Assembly: GCF_008831285.2 (NCBI RefSeq)
Contig: NC_045141.1
Coordinates: 1,428,001-1,492,000 of the forward strand
Length of the DNA: 64,000 bases
From: Nymphaea colorata
Lineage: Eukaryota; Streptophyta; Magnoliopsida; Nymphaeales; Nymphaeaceae
Reading direction: 5' to 3'
Positions 58,201 to 64,000 of this stretch are shown piece by piece (position 1 is the first letter of the stretch; each line of letters begins with the position of its first letter). The notes under the pieces were generated by a model. It ran no database searches and had not been told where the DNA came from. It worked only from the letters and a program-made list of their open reading frames with translations. The translations under genes and the position numbers were made by a program.

Positions 58201-60960
58201 GAGGGAGCAGAGAGGGAGAGGGAGCAGAGGGAGAGGGAGACGGAAGGGAGAGGGAGAGGGAGCAGAGAGGGAGAGGGAGACGGGAAGAGAGAGGGAGGGG
58301 TCAGGGGAGCGAGCAGAGGGGTCACGTTTTCCCTGGCCCAGGCCTACTGTACACCACCGGACGTTGCCGTGGGTCGCCACACGTCATCGCCGTCGCCTGC
58401 CATAGCTGCCAAACTTCTCCGCTGCAGAATCGTTGCCGGCGAAGTGGGAGAGCTCGTCGGTTCAGCGACATAAAATTGTGTTCATTTTTTTTTTGGGTTC
58501 AGAACGGGTCTGACCCAGACCCGATCCAAATCGTATCCACCCGTATCCCGTATATCCGTATTCCCGTATCGGCGTATCGACATGGGTACGTGGGCTAAAC
58601 TCACGTATCCGTGTGTCGTAGGCTGAATCTGACTATGAGGGCTTCGACAAACCTGGTCCAGTTAGGTTTCCTTTGTTGAGCCACCAGCCAACGGTACTAG
58701 CGTAAGGCAGCCCCTTCCAAATGCACCACAGCATGCCCCACACGATTCTCCAATGCAATCCCTTGACAATCGAAATACTGCTCAGCCCTAAAAACCCAAT
58801 TAGTAGGACCTTCCCCCATAAATTTAGGAAACTCCATCTTGCGTAGCTGGTGAAATCCTGCAGCCTCCCCACTAGAGACGAATCTGATGAAGGCTAGGTT
58901 TGAGAGTTCATACCTGGATTGTGTGGTGTATTTTGACGCAAGCTGCTGGAAACCCTCTGCAGCACCTCATGCAGCATTCCTGCCATCTCTGACATCATCG
59001 TCTGCATTCGGGCATCCACTTCTGTTAGCCGTTACCCCAACTCACCGCAGTTTCTCCCGACACCATCCAAACGCCCTGCCAGCAGCTGATGGTTGATCTA
59101 TGCCTGTTTCTTCATGGTTTCTAAGGTAGCGAGAACCTCCTTACTTGCCATGATGGCTCTGATATCAATGATAATGTATGCCTAAGTCTCCTGCAATTAT
59201 CAAGTAAATTTCCCACACATGCACATTCCCAGCACAGAGTCAGGCAAGAAAACTCCTCTCACCGGGAGTTTAGTGTTCGTTAACTTTAATAACCCTAATT
59301 GTCTAGGGTAACATAGTATATAACTATGGAAGTGGGTCTAACAAAGGGGGACCCAACCCATTATTCACTTCGCAGTATCTCTATGCTAACACCCTGTCTA
59401 TGTAAATAAAAGAACAATAGTATGCAATTTAAAATTGTAACTCTACAAGTACTATAGTTAAAGCTCAAACAATAAAGTGGGACAATGACATGGATGTGCA
59501 AACTGAATAAGATACAATGCAAAAGAAGATCTCTGGCATGAAATTTGTGAAGTTTTTTGTTCATCAACTTTCAACCCTTATGAGTAAGAAAACTTCTTTT
59601 TTGGTGCCTAAGTCCATGGTAGCTCCTTCATTATACCATTTTCAATCAGTGAACATGGTTATTTCTCTCCTTTAAAATAGAATTTGAACAAATCACATGC
59701 AAGATAAAGTTTGTTACACCAGGTCCTTTCTACTTCTTTCTCTTGGTGTGAATTTTAATGACATATAAAGCTTGTTGTTGTAGGTAAACTTTGGAACCTA
59801 CCTTGATTTGTTCATCATTTGCTACATCTTCCAAATAATGAATGACTTGTAGCATTAAATCAATGGAATAAGCAGCACATGCTATACTAAAGCTATTTTG
59901 ATACCTTTTTCCAATAATATTGTTTGCTCTTCTTTGGTTACTTCTATTGTACATAACAATGTGGACTACTCTTTTATAGGAAACGACAAAAACTCAACCA
60001 TGGAATCTGCCTTTGTAGGACCCTTTTCAATATGCTTTGGTTTCCAAAATACAGTGCCTTTGTAGATGTTATCATCCAATCTGTTCATGGTCTCTTTAGT
60101 TGTATCTTTATAGATGAAAAATGAAATGACAAAATAGATTGTCATTTTAAAGTCGGTGCACGTTTTTTCCTATAATACATTACATTTATGGTATGTGCAA
60201 AAATCTATGTGAATGTAGGTTTCCTAACTGGTTAGAATTTTTAATTTTTAACTGAAGGTTTTTCTTAACATTTTCAATTTTTAGATCCATGTGAGCATGT
60301 GTGTTTTTGTGCATGAAGGGATGACCTTAGTTTTCATTTAAGCATTAGGACATATTTGTCATCCTTTTTTTTTCTTCTGTTCTACATAGATTGGGTTAGC
60401 TATTTTACACAAGCCACTGGAGCGGATGTATTAACATGGTTTAAGTTTATTGTGCTGTCCCCTTTGCATAGACCCTTGTGTTTTTTCCTGCCTGTAGAAA
60501 CTTCACACTTGTTGTCCTCAGCCTCTCTTTGCGCACCAGTCCTCAGATCCTGGACTTTTCATTATACCATCATTAGGTACCACTATCATGGTAGGTGAGA
60601 AGAGAAATGGTATAAACTTTTGTGGCATACAAATTCTTTGCACATATGTGTGTTTCTGTGTCCATGTACCAAATTGGTACCACGTCAGTTGAGTTTTTCA
60701 TTACTGAGTGTGTTACAAGTACTTAGGAGTGTTCATATATGGTGTTTATGAAGTAAGTTCTTTTGGCAGTACCGTCTTCTTGGCTGCAATGGTTCTTTTA
60801 ATTGTTATTTTATGGTAACCTATGTCTGGTCAATTACTGATAGCTCTTTATCCAGGCTAAGCCCACTAATGTCTGTGCAGGATAAATCTTGGCGCGTTCG
60901 CTATATGGTTGCAAATCAATTATATGAACTTTGTGAAGCTGTTGGTCCTGAGCCTACAAG
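39732..60960 (+). CDS. PP2AA: PP2A 65-kDa scaffold subunit A, 5' half (four coding exons, continues beyond window)
   Basis: This gene encodes the scaffold of protein phosphatase 2A, a horseshoe of HEAT repeats that binds the catalytic C subunit and the regulatory B subunits in cytosol and nucleus. In plants it is needed for auxin transport, root growth and hormone signalling (Arabidopsis RCN1/PP2AA1-3). The exons are 39732-40124, 42068-42314, 45222-45334 and 60881-60960. They join in frame to 277 codons plus two bases; Arabidopsis family members are about 587 residues. The start [12 protein letters not shown] matches the family N terminus, as do [32 protein letters not shown] and [19 protein letters not shown]. 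No stop or frameshift is seen and all junctions are GT-AG. Introns of 1.9, 2.9 and 15.5 kb are filled with mobile elements. The remaining exons must lie beyond 64000, since none is found in 60961-64000. Confidence 0.96.
40790..41250. repeat. ACAAATATCG-family repeat, copy interrupted by MITE
   Basis: The text around the MITE (ACCATAGTTACAAA, then TTTTAAACCGTGAGGTTTTTCTCAGGTATAAT) matches the copy at 46588 (ACCATAGTCGCAAATA, TTTTAAACGGCATGG, CTTAGGTATAATGCC). The right boundary is unclear. Confidence 0.5.
40811..41008. mobile_element. 198-bp hAT-type MITE in PP2A-A intron 2
   Basis: The left end CAGGGGCGGAGCCAGG and the right end CCTCCGCCCCTG are inverted over about 12 bases. GTTACAAA directly precedes (40803-40810) and follows (41009-41016) the element, an exact 8-bp duplication. 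There is no coding capacity. It is inserted into a member of the ACAAATATCG repeat family whose sequence resumes as TAACGTTTCGGAGTTTTAAACC. Confidence 0.92.
42068..42314 (+). CDS. PP2AA: PP2A-A exon 3, residues 132-213 and first base of 214
   Basis: Acceptor TTCTTTTCAG|AGATTAGCAGC. The exon starts [16 protein letters not shown] and includes [19 protein letters not shown], a family signature of HEAT repeats 4-5. It ends DLTHD plus G before donor GTATGA, phase 1. Confidence 0.96.
42790..42874. mobile_element. Terminal fragment of the CTATGTCAC hAT family
   Basis: The sequence ends CCCCGTACCTATGTGACATAG at 42874, identical in its last 17 bases to the right end of the 50845-51476 element. It has GTACCG/CCGTAC-type repeats to its left but no matching left end, so it is a truncated copy in intron 3. 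Confidence 0.7.
43172..43237. repeat. TA-rich microsatellite
   Basis: Runs of TATATA totalling about 65 bases, in intron 3 of PP2A-A. Confidence 0.9.
43411..43785 (+). repeat. ACAAATATCG-family MITE-like copy
   Basis: It starts GTCACAAATATCGTTCTTGGG and ends TTAATATCGCGATATTTTCGTATG. The beginning, the AT-rich middle and the end match the copy at 61331. A partial inverted piece (CACAGATATTGTGAGATTTT) lies immediately left at 43277. No target duplication could be assigned. Confidence 0.6.
44160..44930. repeat. Diverged direct duplication in PP2A-A intron 3
   Basis: Two related segments lie at about 44160-44460 and 44590-44930. Shared landmarks are GTTCA(A)GGCT...AAGCCTG(G/A)GTCA, a GATTCC...CCATTCATG block, and TTGCCTAGCCTGT(C/T)AGGATC(T/C). 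They are clearly diverged. Function and class are unknown. Confidence 0.5.
45222..45334 (+). CDS. PP2AA: PP2A-A exon 4, residues 214-251
   Basis: Acceptor GGTATTTCAG|ATCAAGATT; the split codon G|AT restores aspartate ([13 protein letters not shown]). The exon ends [10 protein letters not shown] with the donor GTATGT at 45335, phase 0. The following intron is 15,546 bases long. Confidence 0.96.
45335..48412. other. Left part of PP2A-A intron 4, no gene
   Basis: Non-coding intron. It includes an ACAAATATCG-family copy at about 46588-46840 (GACCATAGTCGCAAATACC), a region rich in GAGTCAACT/GAGCTGAGTCAG words at 48050-48200 ending near GTTTTAAAACATC, and TA repeats at 48330-48353. Short frames have no motif. 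Confidence 0.6.
48413..48495 (-). repeat. Gypsy 3' LTR fragment with polypurine tract
   Basis: On the minus strand the LTR begins TGCTAGCATAGAGA at 48495. It is comparable to the 5' LTR start TGTTAGCATAGAGA and keeps GTGAATAATCGGTCAGGTCCCCC before similarity is lost at a G-rich run near 48413. The purine run AAGGGGAGAAAAAT at 48496-48509 (minus strand) sits directly before it and is the probable polypurine tract. Confidence 0.75.
48516..49720 (-). pseudogene. Gypsy integrase and chromodomain-like C terminus
   Basis: Minus-strand frames give the integrase zinc-binding region ([18 protein letters not shown] near 49660-49716) and the core start [15 protein letters not shown] near 49565. Later blocks are [18 protein letters not shown] and [11 protein letters not shown] at 48720-48880. 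A chromodomain-like tail follows with [18 protein letters not shown] near 48570-48620. The protein would insert the cDNA copy into chromatin. It is broken by several stops. Confidence 0.85.
50111..50470 (-). pseudogene. Gypsy RNase H
   Basis: The minus-strand frame contains [20 protein letters not shown], then [12 protein letters not shown] and [20 protein letters not shown]. These are the classic motifs of the Ty3/gypsy RNase H domain, followed by the spacer to integrase. Upstream connection to RT is through broken frames. Confidence 0.87.
50471..52130 (-). pseudogene. Gypsy reverse transcriptase, split by a hAT MITE
   Basis: The start (51905-52129) has [20 protein letters not shown]. The core (51638-51889) has [18 protein letters not shown] and [16 protein letters not shown], the conserved RT palm motifs. 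The thumb region is in broken frames at 50500-50840. A 632-bp element at 50845-51476 with an exact target duplication sits inside the RT. Confidence 0.85.
50845..51476. mobile_element. CTATGTCAC-family hAT MITE, 632 bp, exact TSD
   Basis: The left end CTATGTCACACGGG and the reverse complement of the right end, CTATGTCACATAGGTACGGG, share CTATGTCACA. The octamer ATTCTTGG lies at 50837-50844 and again at 51477-51484, an exact 8-bp duplication. Arms are rich in GTACGGGTACGG and its complement. The middle is AT-rich with a TA microsatellite (51338-51361) and a GTGTGTGTACGGC segment. There is no coding capacity. Confidence 0.93.
52131..52929 (-). pseudogene. Gypsy protease region and gag zinc knuckle
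   Basis: At about 52725-52765 the minus strand gives [15 protein letters not shown], the gag nucleocapsid knuckle typical of plant chromoviruses. It is preceded by [10 protein letters not shown] and followed by a lysine-rich linker. The protease region (52250-52500) is too decayed to show its catalytic motif. The right edge is the target duplication of the 52930 element. Confidence 0.7.
52930..56629 (-). mobile_element. CTATGTCAC-family hAT element with transposase, 3.7 kb
   Basis: The left end CTATGTCACATAGGTACGGG and the reverse complement of the right end, CTATGTAACACGAG, are inverted. CTACTCAG (52922-52929) and CTCCTCAG (56630-56637) flank them and match at 7 of 8 positions. Both arms carry GGTACGGGTACG-type repeats and an AC microsatellite sits at 53028-53055. 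The interior encodes a DUF659-type hAT transposase on the minus strand. This is the only copy of the family here that carries transposase, and so is the likely model of the autonomous form, although its gene is broken. It interrupts the gag gene of the gypsy element between codons for ARVAEE and the following segment. Confidence 0.9.
53370..55457 (-). pseudogene. hAT transposase (BED finger, DUF659, dimerisation domain), four lesions
   Basis: Read leftward from ATG 55457. A Ser-rich N terminus precedes a BED-like finger with FSCNFC and a downstream HLLHIKGHG. Next come [20 protein letters not shown] and [13 protein letters not shown], then the DUF659 core with [16 protein letters not shown] (near 54730), [12 protein letters not shown] and [14 protein letters not shown]. 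Then [15 protein letters not shown] and the C-terminal hAT dimerisation domain ([34 protein letters not shown]). Lesions are a stop near 54795, a one-base frameshift in the T run near 54685, a stop near 54105 and a stop near 54025 where tryptophan is usual. There is a possible intron or frame change near 55220. The protein would mobilise all CTATGTCAC elements. Confidence 0.85.
56638..56873 (-). pseudogene. Gypsy gag, middle segment
   Basis: The minus strand shows [12 protein letters not shown] in one frame and [20 protein letters not shown] in another, then [13 protein letters not shown] and [14 protein letters not shown]. These are the usual Ty3/gypsy capsid C-terminal blocks. It lies between the insertion sites at 56629 and 56874. 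Confidence 0.75.
56865..56912. repeat. 24-bp tandem duplication of TSD plus hAT terminus
   Basis: The 24 bases made of GGCTGAATC followed by CTATGTCACATGGGT occur twice in a row (56865-56888 and 56889-56912). Both copies include the target duplication and the first 15 bases of the element. Confidence 0.95.
57553..58346. mobile_element. GC-rich hAT-type element with GA-rich core
   Basis: The left end TAGGGGTGGGCATCGGGCC equals the reverse-complemented right end of the DUF641-carrying element at 17 of 19 positions and is likewise followed by GGGCCGGGCC repeats. A possible right end, reverse complement TAGGCCTGGGCC, lies at 58346. CTGGACAC (57545-57552) and CTGTACAC (58347-58354) would be the 8-bp duplication with one mismatch. 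The core (57680-58300) is GGGAGAGGGAGA-type low-complexity DNA with repeat units such as GACGGAAGGGAGAGGGAG. It yields artefactual Arg/Gly/Glu and Ser/Pro/Leu frames. The right end is less certain than the left. Confidence 0.65.
57680..58300. repeat. GGGAGA low-complexity satellite-like tract
   Basis: About 620 bases are almost purely purine on the plus strand, built from GGGAGAGG and GACGGAAGGGAGAGG units of variable spacing. All long frames across it on both strands are composition artefacts. Confidence 0.95.
58630..59151 (-). pseudogene. Gypsy gag, N-terminal part
   Basis: The minus-strand ATG at 59151 gives [17 protein letters not shown] before a TAG. Further on, broken frames give a capsid-like segment with [13 protein letters not shown] and a tryptophan-rich stretch, then GPGLSKPS before the insertion at 58629. 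The position right after the primer site supports gag. Confidence 0.65.
59155..59168 (-). other. Gypsy primer-binding site
   Basis: The minus strand reads TTGATATCAGAGCC directly after the 5' LTR end. It matches the TGGTATCAGAGC-type site complementary to initiator methionine tRNA with two changes near its start. Confidence 0.75.
59169..59391 (-). repeat. Gypsy 5' LTR, 223 bp
   Basis: On the minus strand it runs from TGTTAGCATAGAG to GCATACATTATCA, with the canonical TG...CA termini. It is short for a plant gypsy LTR. The pentamer CCCTG follows at 59392 as the possible outer target duplication, with no partner because the other LTR is truncated. Confidence 0.75.
59392..60880. other. Right end of PP2A-A intron 4, no gene
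   Basis: AT-rich intron sequence without a recognised element. It ends in CTGTGCAG at 60880. The frames at 59730-59954 and 60356-60598 lack motifs. Confidence 0.55.
60881..60960 (+). CDS. PP2AA: PP2A-A exon 5, residues 252-277 plus two bases
   Basis: Acceptor GTCTGTGCAG|GATAAATCTTGG; the exon reads [20 protein letters not shown] then VGPEPT and AG of the next arginine codon. The donor is GTAATA at 60961, phase 2. This is the HEAT repeat region 7 consensus, nearly invariant in plants. Confidence 0.96.
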
Positions 60961-61330
60961 GTAATATTAACTTGTTGAAGGAATTGCAGTGTTACCAATT
61001 TCTAGATTTTTGATCTTTTTTACTTGCATGTTTATTGTATGGAGTCAAAGAATTCAGTTGGCCTGCCAAATCACCACCTGTTTGTGTTGTAACGTAACAT
61101 CTGCCATCCCTCTTTCATGTTGCTACCATCTACTGTGGAAGTATGTGACCCCCATCAAGCACATTGATTATGTCATCATTTTTTAAATGTTTTGTCAACT
61201 TGAACAAGTTTATCTGGTCCATGTTTTTTGCTCCTTCTGATTTTTTTATATATCATTTAAATGTTCTTTTTTGTGCTTCTCTCTTCGAAGTGTTGATATT
61301 TCAAAGCGAAAACCAATTTAATAGCATAGC

Positions 61331-61772
61331 CACAAATATCGTTCTTGGGGTTTTATCGGCGAGGTTTTTCTCAAGTATTTTTTGACAAAGTTGTTTTTCG
61401 AAAAAATCTCCAAAAAATCTCAAAGGTTTAAAAAAAGAAAAATCAAAATGTTAGGTAAAAATACAATAAATCACAAACTAATAAGAAAACATGAAAAAAC
61501 ATCTAGTTAAAATGATAAAAATGATAATTTAATAAGCATTATATTGCGTCTTGGAGGTTACATTCAATACCTAAAACACGAGAAAAGAAAACAATGAAGC
61601 AAAAGTTAAAACTAATAATAACAGAAAAATGAAATAAAAAAAGTGAACAATTGATTTTTAATGTTTTTTTTTTCAAAACATCACTATTTTTCCTTTTTTT
61701 TTATTTGTTTTGTTAATATCACAATATTTCAAAAGTATCACGATATTTGTATGCCTAATAGTTCAAATTTGC
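61331..61772 (+). repeat. ACAAATATCG-family MITE-like copy, plus orientation
   Basis: It starts GCCACAAATATCGTTCTTGG and ends CACGATATTTGTATGCC, so its termini are short inverted repeats. TAATAG occurs on both sides (61319-61324 and about 61775-61780), a possible but short duplication. The interior is AT-rich, including GTTAGGTAAAAAT and CATCTAGTTAAAATGATAAA. Confidence 0.65.
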
Positions 61773-63371
61773 AGTTGTGAGCATTAATAGGAGAAGGGTG
61801 TTTTTTGGCACCCAGACTTTTCTTGTTGTGTGTTGAAGTTGTCTTTGTCCTTGGGTTCCTATGTTGCATGAACACTTGAAAAGAACATGAAATATTGGGT
61901 GTCACGCCATGTCTAACTTCGATAGTGGCACTTTATGCACGTAGTAAATGTTGTGAAAAGCATATTGTAAGCCATATCAATGTTGCCAATAGATACGTCG
62001 TATCATAAAGTAACGTAATGTTTTTTTAATTAAAAAAAGAAAAAATCTGAAAAAATAGAGAAAATGAAGAAAAATAAAAAATAGTAGGTTTTTTATGAAA
62101 AAACTTGTCATACATAATGACAAGCTTATTATAGGTATAAAGTTACTTCACAAACATTAATAATTCATAATATCATATGGTAACACAACATGATCTAAGA
62201 CATCAAGAAAAATAATTTGTTACATGATCTACATAATAAATCATAAGATATATAACACATCAGAAAACAAGTCTTGCACACATTATTGATTATACATCTT
62301 ATCATAAGACAATTGTTCAATTTTAAAGCAAATAACAAATGGAAACAGCATCATTCATAATCATTATCATCTCCATTCTCATTTTCATTTTTCGCAGAAG
62401 ATATAAACCCTCTTTCTCTAAACAAGAATTGGTCACCCATGCACAAATCTGCCTTCAAATCAATGATTTCTTGGGAAAACTGATTATTCCTTTTCAAAAT
62501 TGCCACCACCTTCCGTTCGTTCAACTCTTAGGTATGTTTAGAAATGAAGAGGGAAACAACTTTTAAAAATTATTTTGAAAAGGGGGGTTTCTAACCCCCG
62601 TACTTTTCAAAATAGACCTGTATCATATGATATAGTACGATACACCATTTGTTTATGATACAGGTGGTGTTCGTATCTCATAATCAAAAAATGATGGTAC
62701 ATATTGTAGGATACTGCTTCGTACTATTTTTGAAGATGAAGTGTACCAAAAACAAAAACGACACACGTCGTCTCTTTATTCTCTCTCTTTTTCCCCTTTT
62801 CTCTTTCCTTTCTCCCTTTCATTTTTGTTTTCTTTCTGTTGTCTTCGCCTTTCCTTTTCCCCTCTCATTGTCCCTTCACTTTCTTTGTTTTTGCTCACTT
62901 TGATGTCTTCCTTTTTCTCAGTCAAACTTGACAGCCTAACACCTTCTCTCTAAAGGACAACCCCCTGGTCGTCCTTTTAAAGGACGACAGGTGCCTGTCC
63001 TCCATTAAAAATTAAAACGTATTTTTGAAAGAGATTTATTTTATTTATTTAAGTTTCAAATTAATTAAGCTAACCTTAATACAAAAAATATTTTTACATA
63101 GTAGACAAACAAAGCTGTTAAACAATTAATTTAATTACGTAACAGATTTTAGTTAACATTTTGCTTGTACAATTTGTTAATTTCTCTTTTCACACACACA
63201 CTCACAGAGTTACAAATATATAGACATCGACAATTGTATCCGTGTCCATGCAACATAGGAGATGACTCATGTAATGAGGTTGCTTCAAAGGGAACTAGAT
63301 ATACAAGGAATAAAATAATCATAAGCGAACTAAAGATATGCAAGGGATAGAATTAACCAATGAACTGACAA

Positions 63372-63805
63372 AAATCATGGCTACAATTGTCGTGATATTT
63401 TCAAAATATCCTGATATTAACCAAAAAATGAAAAAAGGGCAAAAATCATGATATTTTGATAAAAACATTAAAACTCAATTTATGGGGATTTTAATGCGAT
63501 TTTGTTGCGAATTTTTCATTTATTTTTTATTACATTTTCTGTTTTCATTTTTTAAAACTTTTGCTCATTGTTTTATTTCCTCTTGTTTTAGGTATTTAAC
63601 GTGACCTCCTAGATGCAATACAATGCTTATTACTTTGTTATCTTTATCATTTTAACTAGATGTTTTTTTGTCTTCTTATTAGTTTCTCTCATTTAGTTTA
63701 TTTTTACCTAACATTTTGACTTTTTTGGGAAAAAAACTTTGCCAAAAAATACTCGAGAAAAGCTTGCGGATGAAAGCCCTAGAACGATATTTGTGGCTTT
63801 GAAAT
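63372..63805 (-). repeat. ACAAATATCG-family MITE-like copy, minus orientation
   Basis: Its reverse complement starts AAAGCCACAAATATCGTTCT. It shares GTTAGGTAAAAATA, CATCTAGTTAAAATGATAAA and an AATACCTAAAACA block with 61331-61772, so the two form an inverted pair about 1.6 kb apart. Confidence 0.7.
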
Positions 63806-64000
63806 AAAACTAAACCTCTTCTTTCAAAGTGATGGTGATGTTATTTTTATTGTAAGTTTGTAATTGCATGTTGATGTCGTGTCCCCACCAATGTTTGTTA
63901 ATGGGCAGTATTTTTGCAGTAATTTGACATCATCATGGTGTTCACTACTGTTATTGTAGTGATCCATGAATTTAGGACTGGAATCCCTTTATGTTAGTTT

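Larger units (their letters stand above)
56874..58621. mobile_element. CTATGTCAC-family hAT element, non-autonomous, host of a nested insertion
   Basis: The octamer GCTGAATC precedes the left end (56866-56873) and follows the right end (58622-58629) exactly. The left end CTATGTCACATGGGT and the reverse complement of the right end, CTACGACACACGGAT, match at 11 of 15 positions. Inside the right end lies a run of CCGTATC/GTATCC words. The interior at 56913-57552 is AT-rich and has no transposase. The interval 57553-58346 is a second element. The left terminus plus TSD is tandemly duplicated (see next entry). Confidence 0.88.
48413..59391 (-). mobile_element. Ty3/gypsy chromovirus-type retrotransposon, decayed and nested
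   Basis: On the minus strand the element runs from the 5' LTR (59391-59169) through the primer site, gag, protease, RT, RNase H, integrase with a chromodomain-like tail, and polypurine tract to a truncated 3' LTR (48495 leftward). The RT-RNase H-integrase order is that of Ty3/gypsy, and the chromodomain-like C terminus points to a chromovirus. Three CTATGTCAC hAT elements interrupt it. Subtracting them leaves about 4.9 kb. Stops and frameshifts are frequent and the LTRs are diverged, so the insertion is old. It lies antisense to the host gene in intron 4. Confidence 0.88.
60961..64000. other. PP2AA: PP2A-A intron 5, incomplete, more than 3 kb
   Basis: No exon encoding the next expected residues (TELVPAYVRLL-like) was found up to the window end, so the intron exceeds 3040 bases. 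It contains two oppositely oriented copies of the ACAAATATCG repeat, and at 62570-62740 a region with GTATCATATGATA/TATGATACAG inverted words. A pyrimidine-rich stretch lies at 62765-62960. Confidence 0.8.

Noticed and set aside
57552-58380. Long open frames (up to 257 codons) on both strands of the GA-rich tract
   Set aside because: The translated products are pure low-complexity Ser/Pro/Leu or Arg/Gly/Glu created by GGGAGAGG repeats. Open frames on both strands and in all phases are expected from this composition.
1-64000. CRISPR arrays, rRNA and tRNA genes, bacterial-type operons
   Set aside because: No regularly spaced repeats with unique spacers, no recognisable rRNA core and no convincing tRNA cloverleaf were seen; spliceosomal introns and plant transposons show this is nuclear plant DNA.

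Overview
This is a window of plant nuclear DNA, almost certainly from a seed plant. It is AT-rich, gene-poor and dominated by transposable elements. The only host gene I can establish is a protein phosphatase 2A scaffold (A) subunit gene with plant-type sequence. The other recognisable coding sequence belongs to plant-type hAT, PIF/Harbinger, Ty1/copia and Ty3/gypsy elements, plus captured gene fragments. The species cannot be read from the sequence. The very long introns fit a plant with a large or TE-inflated genome.

Layout. 1-4.9 kb: no supported gene, a possible retroelement leader and a 60-bp tandem repeat. 4.96-16.4 kb: a decayed minus-strand copia element (copia A) split by a complete 7.8-kb hAT element (hAT1, 5435-13249) with an exact 8-bp target-site duplication, GAGCTCGA-type subterminal repeats and a nearly readable transposase. 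16.4-18.9 kb: a plus-strand copia gag fragment (copia B) abuts a minus-strand copia fragment (copia C). 19.8-21.5 kb: an approximately 870-bp tandem duplication. 21452-22891: a non-autonomous PIF/Harbinger element with TTA target duplications. 23.3-25.95 kb: the two-gene PIF/Harbinger set (DDE nuclease and Myb/SANT partner), both damaged. 27258-28389: a small hAT-type element carrying a DUF641 (GIL1/IRKI-type) gene fragment, flanked by an 8-bp duplication. 28.9-30.2 kb: another tandem duplication. 30.4-38 kb: no recognisable genes.

From about 38.6 kb to beyond the right edge runs the PP2A-A gene: an untranslated first exon, then coding exons at 39732-40124, 42068-42314, 45222-45334 and 60881-60960. 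These encode the first 277 residues of a protein that is about 587 residues in Arabidopsis. The introns are 0.9, 1.9, 2.9, 15.5 and more than 3 kb. The 15.5-kb intron is a nest of elements: a minus-strand Ty3/gypsy chromovirus (about 48.4-59.4 kb) interrupted by three members of one hAT family whose ends begin CTATGTCAC. They lie at 50845-51476, 52930-56629 (with transposase) and 56874-58621, and the third is itself interrupted by a GC-rich element at 57553-58346.

The insertion order in this intron can be worked out. The gypsy element came first, the CTATGTCAC hAT elements went into its RT and gag regions, and the GC-rich element entered one of those. The exon phases join perfectly across all of this, so the gene looks functional despite the inserted load. 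The strongest unusual observations are the element family defined by its termini and target duplications, the gene-fragment capture by small elements, and the TE-built giant intron.
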